A stretch of 64,000 bases of DNA from Lepisosteus oculatus (GCF_040954835.1 NC_090723.1:9558001-9622000), one strand, 5' to 3'; numbered from the stretch's first letter, positions 11,655 to 22,812 are shown. The notes: generated by a model from the sequence alone, not told the origin. A program made the numbers and translations.

Positions 11655-14600
11655 ATGGCGGCAGAGCAGGCGAAACAGTAAGTTTATCATTTCTAATAAT
11701 TATTAAAAATGTTGCAAGAGATATGGAGGATAACAATTCGGGTCTGATTAGAATGTCGTGAACTGTTTCGGTCACTTAAGTTTAATGGCGTAAAAATAGA
11801 GGTTTTAGACCAAGCTACGATGACAAGAAGCATACTTTTATTTTAAGCCTCTGAACGCGCTTAGGTACGCCCCTACGCCGTTGTTGAAAACCCGGGCTTT
11901 CGCTTAATGTTGCAAACACTGGAGCCGAGGTACAACAAACCGACTCGGCGTCACTTTAGTGAAACAGCACTACCAACGCTCTGCAACGACACCAAACCTC
12001 AAGTTTAGAATCATTGAAGAAAGCACATAGGGTGTCAGTAACCCGTGATGCCTGGACGTCCATTGCAACGGAATCTTATATCACTGTTAGCCTATATCAC
12101 CGATGGATCAGGGCGAAAGATTTCGTTGTGGCGACTGACAGCGCCTCTAACTTGGCTGTTGCTGCACAGCTGGCTAAAGTCCTACACGTGAGATGTGCTC
12201 ACGGACTGAATTTGGCCTCTCAGCGAGCGCCCCCCCCCCCAAAATCATGATGTATTTTTAAAAAAATCGAGAAGCATCAAGAATCGATTTATGATCGCAT
12301 CGTGGCACCCTGAATCGAAATCGAATCGTGAAGTGCCAGAGATCCCCACCCCTACTGCACTGCATAACCTAAACACACTGCAAAACACATCGCGGCTACG
12401 CACACATGGCGGAGTGCACAGGCCATTATCTGTCCACGCATCCTTAAATTGCCTTCCTTAGGGATAAATAAAGTATTTTGAATTGAATCTCGTCTTAGTG
12501 AGCGTCGCTGAGCAGTAATGAGACTCCTTACTGTACGTCAAGCGTCCGCAAGTCTCACACCAGTCGCCTCTTCTGTAAAATACAGGTCGGAAGACAGTCT
12601 GACACAACAATACGTATTTACACCTATTGTGGTAGGTATGGTGGACTGTGTAAATAATAGGGCAAAAAAGTGTAAGCACCTTCTCCAGCCTGTCTTTGCA
12701 CATCGCTGGCACTAAGAAACACCAGCGCTCATCACAGTATATCACAGCGGTGTCTGAGCAGGTCGCCAGACACCTGTACTGTATGGACGACAGAAGCCAG
12801 TGTACAGTAACAGAGCTCAGCACTGGCCCATTCCAGAACTGTGCCACTGTCTGGGGGGGCGCTGTGTCCACTCTGAGTCCCAGAGGGACCATGATCGAAT
12901 GCCAGCAGGGGCAGAGATGCACCTGTACGTGTGAGGGTCAGGGTTATTGGTCCACCACAGTTATGGCTTGGGTGCCTTGGGAGTTTGCATGTTCTCCATG
13001 TTTGTGTGGATTTGTCTGCTTCTCCACATCCTGAAACCTGGTTTATAATAATAATAATGAATTGGCTATTAATTGGCTTCATCCCTCTGCTCTCCTCCCC
13101 ACTAATAGCTGATGTGTGGGGAGCGTTCTGGCGCACTATGGCTGCCGTCACATCATCCAGGTGGGGCTGCACACTGGTGGTGGTGGAGGGGATCCCCATT
13201 ACCTGTAAAGCGCTTTGAGTGGAGTGTCCAGAAAAGCTCTATATAAGTATAAGCAATTATTATTATTATTATTATTATTATTGCTTACACTTATGTAGCA
13301 CTTTTCTGGACACTCCACTCAAAGCGCTTTACAGGTAATGGGGATCCCCCCTGGGTCCGCATACAATGCGATATGGCTAGATTCTTCTGTCACATACTTG
13401 GGGTTTTCAGTCCTGGCCCTGGGAGACCCCTGCGTCCTCTGGTTTTAATTTCGGTTTGAGGCCTTCGTTAAATTTGCTTACAGCTGTTAAAAAGCTGAAT
13501 GGGTTCTGTACCTGATGTCAACCCTTCACTAGTTACTTAGGGCCTGAGCTGCCCTCATTCCCATGTGTCAGCTGAAATGTGACCAATTGTACTGAAGCAA
13601 AAGGAAAAAAGAAAAGCACTCACTCAGCGTGGGAGGGTGAGAAACGTTCTCCTTCCCCCTTGTGTGTGTTCAGAAATAAGGGAGGATGTACTTCGTTAGT
13701 AAAGGAGAGCTGTTGTGAATGCTGAGATTGTTGGAAATGTGCTAAAATAAAGTCTGATGGAGCAGCCAGATCCAGGCAGCAGATATGAGTGGTGATTCTG
13801 GGCTCAGGGGACATGCATGCCGGCCGACTCAGGGCTCCCCTGGGATCAGGACTGGAAGCCCCTGAGATGTGTGCTGGAGTAAGCAGTGAAGTCGGGGCGT
13901 TCGCCTCTGCTCCCCAGGGTGCTGCAGCAATGTGAGGCGGCTCTCAGCGATGCGCTCCCCGAGCTGGTCAGGCAGGACGAGCTGGAGCTGCCTGCGTCCG
14001 TGAAGGTGCCCTTCCTGATGGTGAGTGGAGCCTGTCTGACCTCCCCCCGACCCCTGCGTTCGGCTCCTGTTCCTGCAGAATCCCTGTCCCTCTTGATCCT
14101 TTTCGCTCTCAGTTGTTAGAGGAGAAAGATAGATACTTTATTGATCCCGTGAGGGAAATTCCAGTGCAACAGCAGCTTAACACAGCAACAGTGTAACGAA
14201 TGATACAATAATAATAATACAATACGTACAATTCAATCAGTACAGTGAGAAGTGCACTAAGAAGACCTACTCACAGTCCAGAACACACAAAGAACAAACC
14301 AGAACAGTACACAAAAAGTTGTATTGCACAATTTAAATAAAAATGTGTTGCACAGGTCCCTGGCATATATTGCACAAAGGTGTGCTGTTGTATTGCTGTG
14401 GATTTTGTAACCAGCAAGCGTTTTTACTAACTTGGTTTTTCCTGTCTGTCAGTTCTGTCTCTTCAATCTGGAGACACCTACAACTGTTGGTGTCAGTATG
14501 GCACCTTTGCAAACGAGCACAGTTGTTCATTAGTCTTTCTGATTTGGAGAAAAAAGTTCCTTAACGTTACAAAAAGGACACATCTGTCATGAGGCTGAGA

Positions 14601-17600
14601 TTCAAGGTTTATTTTTATGAAGCTCATCTTTCTGGGGTTGTGTATTTTTAAGATGACTTTCTGGAGTTTATAGTATATGGGTTTTCTGGAGTTTAAATTT
14701 ATACAATAACTCCAGAATACTCATATATTGTCATAGATATTTATACTGTGATCCAAATCTTTTTTTCTCTCTCCTCCTTTATTCTGTCCTGTTTCTCCCC
14801 CTCGGTGTTCCCGTGTCCCGTTGGTGTTATTCCCTCTCCGCGAGTCTGCAGGACAGCCGGGAGAAACACAAGGTGCTGGTCCGCCAGCTCTGGGTGCTCG
14901 ACTCCTTGCTCTCTCTGCTGGAGACGCTGGACACGTCCACCCTGTCAGAAGGCCGCAGCAGCGTGGACACAGGCAAGAGGCACTGACTTCGCTGGCAATG
15001 TAGGACCCTGTGTCTCACACATTACAGCAGAGGCACCCCCCTCTCACTCTCTGTCCCACTCAAACACTCTTCACTTGCTCACTGTACTCTAGGGCTGTGA
15101 CTGTGTGTTTACTGTTGTGGATCTCTTGGAGGAAAACTGGGCAGCTGTGATCCCTAAGAGTTGTGTTGCTATGAACCTTCTGTGTGTGTCTGTCTCTGTT
15201 TGTTTCAGCGATTGTCTGTGTGTCTCTGTGTCTGTGATTGTCAGTGCGTCTCTGTGTCTCTGTCTGTATGTGTCTCTGTGTCTGACTGCGATTGTCTGTG
15301 ATTGTGTGTCTCTCTGTGTCTCTGTGACAATCTGTGTGCCTCTGTGTCTGTCTGCGATTGTCTGTGTGTCTCTGTGTCTGTCTGCAATTATCTGTCTGTG
15401 TGTCTGTGAGTGTCTCTGTCTGTCTGTGATTTTCTGTGAGTGTGTGTGCCTCTTTGTCTGCGATTGTCTTTGTGTGTATCTGCAATTGTTGGTGTCTGTC
15501 TGTGATTGTCTGTGTGTGTCTCTGTGTCTGTCTGCGATTGTCTGTGTCTGTCTGTGTGTGTCTCTGTGTCTGTCTGTGATTGTCTGTGTCAGTGCATGTC
15601 TGTCCTTGTCTCTGACTGTGTCCCCGCCTGTGTCTGTAGGAACAGAGGATCGTGACCAATGGAAGGCACTTAAATCTCAGTACAAGGACGAGATCCAGGA
15701 GGTGGAGTCCTTGATCACTGTCTTCAAGGAGAAGGTAGACGAGGTCCTGGCCAGGAAGGAGGCGCTGTGCCAGCTGCTGCACACACTGGAGCAGAAGGTG
15801 GGGCGCCACACCCTCCGCCAGCCCCTGAGTCCCGAGCGACAGACAGGTCTTTACTGCCTCCTGTCTGGCGAACGGGGATGATCCTCTCCATCTGAATTTC
15901 ACCCTGCAAGCAGTAGTCATGTTCTTAGTAGAAAATCACGCCAATAGAACCGAAAATCAAAATATTTGACCAGTGTTGTGGTTCATGCTGCGTATGACTT
16001 GGGAGTGATTATTGATCCAATAACCATGAGTCCTCAAGCTTTCCCGTGACGTGTATTAACCCCCCCTGTCTGGCCCCACCCTTCCTCAGCTGAGGAAGAA
16101 CTGGAACAGGCCCTGAAGTGCATTGCTGCTGCTGGAGCAGCAGGTGGTGATCTCATTTCTTTCTCGAGAACTTTCCAGAACAGCATCTGATTCCAACCCC
16201 TGATTCAGCCCCTTGCACAAAAAATGCATTCTTATGGAGCAGCAGCTGCTTCGCCAGCGACCCCACCAGCCCCGGTTTTATCTGAGCGCACATGTCTTTG
16301 ACTTTGTGCTGAATTTTTTTTTTCCCCCAGAAGGAGGAATGCAAAGAAAAACAGCGAATCAAAGCAGGAAAACAGCAGAAGGCCAGGGTAGGTAGGGTCC
16401 CTTCTCCGTGTCGCCCTGTTTTCTGCTGCAGCCGGTCCTCGGGCTCGGTTCTGACCCCTCTCCCCCTGTGCCGTGCCGTGACAGGAGCGGGCCGAGAGGG
16501 TCTGCGCCCGGGTGCAGGAGCTGGAGGCGGCCCTGGAGCGCGGGAGGCACGGCCTGCAGCTCAGCGGGCAGCGCGTGTCCGAGCTGCAGGCCCAGCTGAG
16601 CGGCGCCCAGCAGAGTCTGGACACCTGGAGCCGCACGCACAGCAGGTCAGAGCCGGCCTGCCGGTCCCCGAGCTCTCAGAGGGTTCCCCTTCATCTGCTG
16701 TGTCCTTAACGTGGTGACTGACGTCGGGACAGCTTACGGTAGCAGAGAGACGCTCACTTGCGATCGTGCTGTAGTTGTTGCAAGGTTAACTTTTATACTT
16801 GCTCTCCCCAACCATCCTGTTTACCCTGTTGCTTTGTTCCTGCTCTTCCCTTTGCCCTTCCCTGCCCCCCCCCCCACTGCGCCCCTGTCTCCCCAGGCTG
16901 CAGCTGGAGTTGCAGCGACTGGACGGGCTGAGCGGCGTGCGCGTGCTGTCCGTGCGCGAGCGGGAGCTGCACGTGGAGCTCAATCCCAGGCTGCTCTGCC
17001 CCTCCCTGGATCTGCTGCCCTTATCGCTCTCTCTGCGCTGGACCTCCGATGACCTCTTCACTCTGCAGGTAGCCAAGTCCCACCCCCCCCCGTTCTGAAC
17101 AGCTGCAAGTTTTTATAACGGGTGTTTTTTCGTGTGATCACACGGGGCAGCACAGGAGCACGTTCGTGTCTGAGCTGTTCTGTGCCCGTCTGGTCTCCAG
17201 CGTGCACAGATAGGGACTCTCCTGCATGTTCTAATGATCCCTTCCTGGAAGACCTCGAGGAACAGCCAGTTTTTCACACGCCTGGTCTAAATATCCATCT
17301 TGAATTCCTGACCGTATGTGTCTGACCCTGCATGCTGCACGAGGCCAAGCTGTCCTTTTTCCTAGTGTCTTGTCTCGGAGGTATCGTCCATGTGTATGTG
17401 CCAAGGCTGCGAGTTTGAGTTTAGTACTGTACAGGAAGAGTGGTGGGAGGGGGGGTGTATTGTTGGGTTCTTTTCATATCCTGGCATTTCCAGACCTCCT
17501 CTCCCTTCTCCCTCTGTGTGCGCAGCTGTCCTCAGCAGGCAGGAGTCTGCTGGAGGACGTGTCGTCCCGGCGTCCCCTCCAAGACGCGAGGTCCGCTCTG

Positions 17601-18441
17601 CTGGAGGTGATGCAGCTCTATGTGGAGCAGGGCTCCCTCCTGGCCGAGATACAGCGCCTGCACTCCAGGTCAGACAGACGCACGTTTCGCCTGCCTTTCT
17701 GCTCTTTGCTTTTGTCCAACGCCTTTCCCCCAGGGAGAACGGTTACAAATCGAATTCTCTCTGAAAATAACGAGGCTTGGTCAAGTAGTCACTGATGGGC
17801 CTTCAGGCCTGTAGGAGGCGCTGTCTCAGAGAGTGAACCAGGCTCTGCCCTGTGGGTCTCCACAGATTTGCGATCGACTGGCGGCCTGCGGAGAGGAAGC
17901 TGGTGTTCCTGAAGACGGCTTCCATCGTGTGCACGCTGTCTGTAGAAGAGGGGTACCCCACCAGTGGGCGGGTCCAGCTGGTGTCAGTCCAGGGGGGGGC
18001 CCAGTCTCTCAACATCGCAGGACTACAGGTGAGCTGCTGTTTAATACCATACAGATGAGCCAAAGCATCTGCACAAAACTGACCAGTATTACAAATGTTA
18101 GCTCCATGGGAAATATGTTAGTGCTGTACAGCAGTTTAAACTGTCAGTAGTAGGACAATGCCTTTTAACCTTGCACTTAAAGGGTAGGTACTGTGTCTCA
18201 CAAAACAAACCACTGCATCTGTTGGGCAATTCTGGGTCTTACTATATTCAATTTGTGAACGTTTTTCAGGTGTGATTACAAACCCTCAGTTTTAAATCTG
18301 TAACGTGGAACATAAAGTTAACAGTGGACTCAGTGAGTTCAGTTAGTTAAGTGCTGTTCCTTTGCTTTCCCCCAGCCTCCCCTGGGGAAGCCTTCCCTGA
18401 CTGAGTGGCTGGAGTTCCTCACTTGCTGTCCTGACCTCTGA
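11655..18441 (+). CDS. zwint: ZWINT-like kinetochore protein with long C-terminal extension
   Basis: ZWINT binds KNL1 at the outer kinetochore and helps recruit the RZZ complex for the spindle checkpoint. Phase-consistent exons are 11655-11677, 13918-14020, 14852-14972, 15640-15797, 16331-16387, 16485-16645, 16897-17068, 17526-17668, 17866-18028 and 18376-18441, giving 388 residues. The N-terminus ([58 protein letters not shown]) lines up with human ZWINT (EEAELPAKILVEF, DSQKKDKLLCSQL, EQWKELKATY) as I remember it. Coiled coil spans about residues 83-207. Residues about 208-388 ([51 protein letters not shown]) look like alternating strands and helices of an RWD-type domain and extend beyond human ZWINT (about 277 aa). 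Intron 3 has a GC donor (ACAG|gcaag). A possible extra exon at 16090-16143 carries an in-frame TGA. The gene identity is by motif comparison, not by a search. Confidence 0.75.
11860..12360 (+). pseudogene. decayed hAT-family transposase fragment
   Basis: It lies in intron 1 of the zwint-like gene. A first segment (about 11895-12007) reads [15 protein letters not shown], then [12 protein letters not shown], and ends in stops. A second segment in another frame (12014-12232) reads [20 protein letters not shown] and then [14 protein letters not shown]. These are the hallmark 'DAWTS' and 'CAHxLNL' blocks of hAT (Ac-like, ZBED-type) transposases. The middle of the catalytic domain is missing. The 3' part (about 12270-12355), with repeated atcgaatcg and ending 'cccacccct', resembles hAT terminal sequence. 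It is broken by a frameshift, stops and deletions, so it is not functional. Confidence 0.85.
12450..12492 (+). repeat. LINE 3' tail
   Basis: 'gggataaataaagtattttg' followed by 'aattgaat' is a typical 3' end of fish non-LTR retroelements. Only the tail remains. Confidence 0.5.
12930..13045 (+). repeat. SINE fragment ('gggagtttgcatgttctcc' family)
   Basis: The body 'gggagtttgcatgttctcc', then 'tttgtgtggatttg', matches the copies at 9945 and 33740. The tRNA-like head is gone and a SINE3 fragment starts right after it. Confidence 0.65.
13046..13268 (+). repeat. 5'-truncated SINE3 copy
   Basis: 3' half of the 5S-headed SINE: 'gctctcctccccactaatag', 'catcatccaggtggggctgc', 'tgtaaagcgctttgagtgga', 'gctctatataagtataagca', then (att)n. 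Confidence 0.85.
13282..13350 (-). repeat. inverted SINE3 tail sharing a microsatellite with the preceding copy
   Basis: 'gcttacacttatgtagcact', 'ttctggacactccactcaaa', 'gcgctttacaggtaatgggg' is the reverse complement of the end of the copy at 13046-13268. Together they form an inverted repeat with arms of about 65 bp around (att)n. Confidence 0.85.
14128..14330 (-). repeat. LINE 3' tail with 'gatcaataaagtatc' end
   Basis: The plus strand reads 'agatactttattgatcccgt', 'gagggaaattccagtgcaac', then 'taacgaatgatacaataata'. This is the reverse complement of the copy at 24940-25085. The remaining stretch to about 14560 may be further decayed element. Confidence 0.75.
15180..15630. repeat. TGTC/TGTG-rich minisatellite in intron 3 of the zwint-like gene
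   Basis: About 450 bp of degenerate 'tctgtgtgtctctgtgtctg' units with 'gcgattgtctg' punctuation. The tract fills nearly all of the intron and ends within 10 bp of the exon at 15640. It makes long open frames on both strands, which are not genes. Confidence 0.9.
16090..16143 (+). other. candidate cassette exon of the zwint-like gene with in-frame TGA
   Basis: This 54-nt stretch has an acceptor (cctcag) and a donor (cag|gtggtg). It is phase 0 at both ends, so it can be included or skipped without changing frame. In the gene's frame it reads LRKNWNRP, then TGA at 16114-16116, then SALLLLEQQ, the latter coiled-coil-like. It could be a poison exon, a decayed exon or a sequence error. The alternative frame (EEELEQALK) is open but does not join the neighbouring exons in phase. 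Confidence 0.45.
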
Positions 18442-18522
18442 CCTGCCACAGCCAGGGGACTCCGTACTCTGTAAATATTCTCCTTTCTGCCTGATTGTTT
18501 TTTGTTTTTCTTATGTCTTTCA

Positions 18523-18528
18523 AATAAA
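18523..18528 (+). terminator. poly(A) signal of the zwint-like gene
   Basis: AATAAA 82 nt after the stop codon (context caAATAAAatga). It implies a very short 3'UTR. Confidence 0.7.
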
Positions 18529-18549
18529 ATGATCTTGCTACTTTACAAA

Positions 18550-20800
18550 TAAGCAAAAGGTACCAGCTGATCACGTTTGTTCTGCAGCGTGCAGACGATG
18601 ACTCCTTTGCGACAGGGCTCTCCAATCATCAATCATTATCACTTCTACAGAGTAGAGCAATCGAACAGTGATCACTTTAACATTTCAAAGATTTGTTGAG
18701 TAAAATAGTGATAATCTCAGACAATCTGAAGACTCTTCATCCCTCAAGGGCTGCCTTAACTAAGCAAATGTGCTTAATCACTCAGTAACCTCCAAGGGGT
18801 TTGCAGTCTTTACAATCTCTAAGATGGTGATTTAGGATGACCTGTAAGACTAACTGAACTGGGGCTCCCCAGGCAGGGCAGGAGACCCCCAATTCAGGAG
18901 AGCCTCTCCAGTACCAGGGTTTGGAAACCCCCCAATTTACAGTCTTATAAACAAAGTTTCTAAGCAATGTTCAGGGAACATGGACCTTGGGGAAATTTCT
19001 GCAGTAGCTTGTTTGTCCACTAGATGGGGGTGTTGGCTGACCCTTCAGACAGAGATCCCATTTCACAGGGTGGCTGTTATATCATCTTACAGAAACATGT
19101 TAATGTTTTAAACTCCTATCATGTAGCGGCTTCAAAGCTAAAATTATTCTTCTGGTGGCAAGGTAGAGAATGCGGCAAATATGCTGCATGCTCGTTCTGT
19201 AGGTCTGTCGTGGGGAGCTTGTCATACACAGGAATGGCATTGCTCCTAGCTGAAATCTGGAGGGAAGCTACAACTTGAATGAAATTGCCAAGCTCTGTTG
19301 TGCTGTGCATCATCCAGTTAGACACTAATGCTGCATAACAGCACAGTTTAAATGGAATGCTCTGGTTTTCCTCAGTGTTTCTCAAAGATCTTTTCTTTTG
19401 TTGTTTACATAAGAATGCTGGGGCCCTTGTTTCCTGGAACAGTAGACTTTCAGAAAGAATCTTTAACACTTATCTGTGTTGTCTAGAGAAGTATCTCCAG
19501 ATCAAAACACTGTTCCTTAAACACCAGCTATTTACAGGACTCGTGTCCCCTGGCAGCTCCCCTATTACACAAGGCAGGGAATGGATTCTGATTTGCTCCT
19601 GTAGGATGAAAGGGTTGTCTCTGATTGGACCACAGAGCAGCCAATGGGGTCTGTGAACACTGCCCTGCCCACTTGACCACCTCATTTAAAAAGTTCAGTT
19701 CTTCAGAAAAAGCTTTACACAACAGTTTAAACAAGTGGTTTCGGTTAACTGTGGAAAGTTTTTTATAGCTCTGAACATCTTAGGGTATTTGCAAGGGTTT
19801 GGTTGCTTTGTGTTTTTATGAATCACGCCATCTATGTGATCTGACTAGCTACAATAAGTTATCAGCTTTAACTGAGAAAATTCTATACTTTTTTATAAAT
19901 ACTCATGTGCCAGTTTTCAGTCATGCTCAAAACATGTAATATTGTCTCTGCACTGCATTTTCCACCCCCGTTGTGTAACAGTTGTTGATTTGAAAGGGCA
20001 GCAGGGCTAGTGGGACACTCTCCTACCTGACTTAGGAGAGAGCCAATTAAACAGGCAACTTCCTTGCTTGACTAGAATAATTTAGTCTGGGGTTCACACG
20101 CTGTACCCCCAGTTCCTGGTTTCCTACGCACACCTCCCAGATTAGCTGGGCCTAAATACTGCTTCCCCACACCTAAGACCTCACTTCTAGTTGACGTATC
20201 TATTCAGCATGGAGATGAGGCAGGGTACTCAGTGCTATCCATGTGTGGGTGGCCAGAGCCCCACCCTCCTGCGCTTGCAGCTATCTAACAGAAGGGGGCG
20301 CTCCAGAGTAGAGCTCCTTCCCCTGTGCTTTCTGGATTTGGATCCAAGAGTAGTTGAGTTAACCAGTTAAGCCTTTTATGAAACCATTCCAACCCAAAAG
20401 GTCTGGGACATGCCTGGTCGTGGCATACATTGTAAGAGCACGTTTAAAATCATGCTGTTTATATAGAGCTGGAGATTGATCTGGATCTGTTCGGCTTTGC
20501 TGGTGTGAAAATCAGAAGACATGGGGCATTCTGGAGCAAACAGGTGGCCAAGTCCTGACATGGAGTATCATATGGAGTATATTTTTGCCCCCAAAGGATT
20601 TTTGTGTCTGCTGTGGGGTGGTGCTGGCAGTGGGAGCAGAGACACACACCAGGGGCTGCCGGTTAACTGGAGCTGCTAAAGGTGTTTTTTTTTAAATAGA
20701 AGTAAAAGTAAATGCAGGTATGTGAACTGGTAGGGTTATTTATTTGTAATCATTAAAGCAGCGTTACCACTGTCCAGCCTGACCTAGTGCAGGAGGTCAG
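18550..20800. other. intergenic, nothing recognised
   Basis: Between the zwint-like poly(A) signal and the nr1d1 3' end. The sequence is unique-looking, moderately AT-rich, with no ORF, RNA gene or clear repeat that I can support. Confidence 0.6.
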
Positions 20801-20809
20801 CAAGCCTGG

Positions 20810-21020
20810 GCCTGCTCACCACTGGGCGGGGGGACCTCTGAGGAACACCAGGTTGCTGTCCTTCAGTCCTCTAGGTGGCGCTGTTCCCTCTGGAGCAGAA
20901 TGCCCTCCTGGTGCCCCAGTATAGTGACCAAGAACCCTGTGCTATAGGAGCTGCCGTTCTTCAGATGAGAGATTAACCTGAGGTCCTGCCTAAGAGAAGG
21001 GGTGTAAACTGCATCCTAAA
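20810..21020 (+). repeat. old SINE-like fragment
   Basis: Phrases such as 'ctaggtggcgctgttccctc', 'ccccagtatagtgacc', 'tcagatgagagattaacctg' and 'aggtcctgcct' parallel the central body of the SINE3 copies. They are strongly diverged. Probably an ancient relative. Confidence 0.4.
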
Positions 21021-21119
21021 CCCTAGTTTTTGATTGTGCTAATTGTGTTAAGTCTTCTCCTTGCTAGCTTTTCTTTCTTCCAGTGAAGCTACCTTTTAAG
21101 GCAGTATATAAAACAGCTC

Positions 21120-21262
21120 CACCCTGGGACGCCAATCCATCGCAGGGCCACACAAACACAGACAAGCGCACGTGTGAAACTGGAGAGCCCAGAGGACACC
21201 CACACGAACACGGGGAGAACACGCAAACTCCACTCCTCAGGCCCCCAGTGTTGGGAGGCAGC
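21120..21262 (-). repeat. SINE copy ('gtggagtttg' family), minus strand
   Basis: Contains 'ccaatccatcgcagggccac' and 'ggggagaacacgcaaactcc', the reverse complement of the body seen at 9945. Confidence 0.7.
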
Positions 21263-21473
21263 CATGCCCTCTAAAGTTTCCCCCTTAATTGAACTGGTGA
21301 GGCGGCTTCTCATCCTCCAGATCTGCAGTGCTGGTGAGGAGAATGAATGTCTGCAGAGGGTCGCCCCGGTGGGGCTGCACTGCAGCGCGAGAGGAGCTGA
21401 CCCCTCCTGTATGTAAGGCATTGGGGTGTCCCTGGGGACGAAGAGCACTGAGCTAATAGAAGGAAGGAACAGG

Positions 21474-21602
21474 TAAAGGTTTATTCCATGCTGAAAAGAG
21501 TTGAAAAGAAACAATGTTTTGGCTGAGGAGCCTTCTTCACACCTGCAGAAGGCTCCACAGCTGTTGCGTTTCTCCTATTTTCAGTATGGAATAAACTAAA
21601 AT
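21474..21602. repeat. foldback copy of a hammerhead-like repeat family (Penelope-like pLTR candidate)
   Basis: Two arms of about 55-60 bp are in inverted orientation. The left begins 'aaaggtttattccatgctga' and contains 'gaggagccttcttcac'. The right contains 'gcagaaggctccacagctg' and ends 'ttttcagtatggaataaact'. The same unit in direct form occurs at 28380-28470 and 38515-38630. See the finding on hammerhead-like cores. Confidence 0.65.
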
Positions 21603-21689
21603 AATTACTTATTTGGCACAGCAAGCAATAAAGCAGACCCATTGCTAGGAACAAACCCTGCCATCTGATATATAGCCCCTTTTTGGGGG

Positions 21690-22180
21690 TTCTGTTTTAA
21701 TTCTTACATATACATTTTTTTTTAAAAAAGGCATCCCTCCACACCATATTTACAACGAAGTAATATGTACATCCTAGCAACAAAAAAACAGAATTACACA
21801 TAAATTAGAAAGCAGACTACTAGATAACACGTCTGAATATTTTTAGTTTCTTTTCTCTCCTCCGACTTGTATTATAGAATTCTACATATAAACACACACT
21901 CTTATGTGATATGCACTGCAATTTTTTTTTCCTTTCCAAAAAATATATGGTACATCAATTTCAAACATCAGTATTTAGATATTTATAAATATTTACAAGT
22001 ATGTACAATGTAAAGTTATAGGGAAAAAGTAGTTTTGTGTTTTAGTTATATATACTGTATAAACTTCATTCATAGCATTTACATAACCATGCATTTACAA
22101 TGTACAGGAACACAGCGTTTCAATAACAGCCTGTCATAAGGTCCAGACACTCTCCCACGAGGACGCTGACAGGAATAGTT
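21690..22180 (-). other. AT-rich block, possible distal nr1d1 3'UTR
   Basis: Very AT-rich, with poly-T/poly-A (21714-21730) and 'tatttataaatatttac'. No gene. It may belong to a longer nr1d1 3'UTR if the poly(A) site near 22179 is not used. Confidence 0.3.
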
Positions 22181-22184
22181 TATT
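22179..22184 (-). terminator. candidate nr1d1 poly(A) signal
   Basis: The plus strand TTTATT reads AATAAA on the gene strand, about 630 nt after the nr1d1 stop, similar in scale to a typical NR1D1 3'UTR. Confidence 0.45.
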
Positions 22185-22812
22185 TTCCAGGGATCAAGGG
22201 ACAAATCCTTTGTCAGCAACAAAGTTAGTGGAGAGGGCTTCCCATACTGTGGGGTATCTGCAGGGGGCAGTTTGTCCAGCTTTCCCAGAAGCTGACACCC
22301 TGTACCTTGATCCTGGGTCTTCCAGCAGTACTCCGTTTTCTGGCTTTCTTCTTCCTGTGATGCTGCAAGACCTCCAGCGTTCAGTGTGTCAGTGTTCAGG
22401 TCAAGGCGCTGCTGGAGTGTTTTTAGTGTAAGCACCAAAACACCTGGATCTTTTGGGGTGGATCATCAAGTGCCGTCCTTCCTCCCTTAAAATAAAGAGA
22501 TGTCTCGCGATCGAACTCGAAATGTTGAATGTAGGCTCACGTGCAGGCTCTCGTTGAGCCTGGTTTCTGGAGAGCAGCTCTCTTCATTTCGTTGCCGGTC
22601 CCAGGCGCTCGTGACGTTCCGCGGATTTGCCAGTCGAGGGTGGCGGCCCTCTAAAAGTATCGATAGAGTGGAATGAAAAGGCGCCGCCCCTCGCCGCTGC
22701 CCACCGCAGGCCAGAGAGTAAGTCGGTCATTGCGCCGTGATCTCCGCGGCTCGGCCCCGCGCCTGCAAGGAGGCGGGCTCTGTCCGGAAGTGGCTCTCCG
22801 GGGTCCCGGCGC

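Noticed and set aside
15060-15920. Open frames of about 260-290 residues on both strands
   Set aside because: They are generated by the TGTC/TGTG minisatellite; the real exons 15640-15797 and the splice sites are explained by the zwint-like gene.
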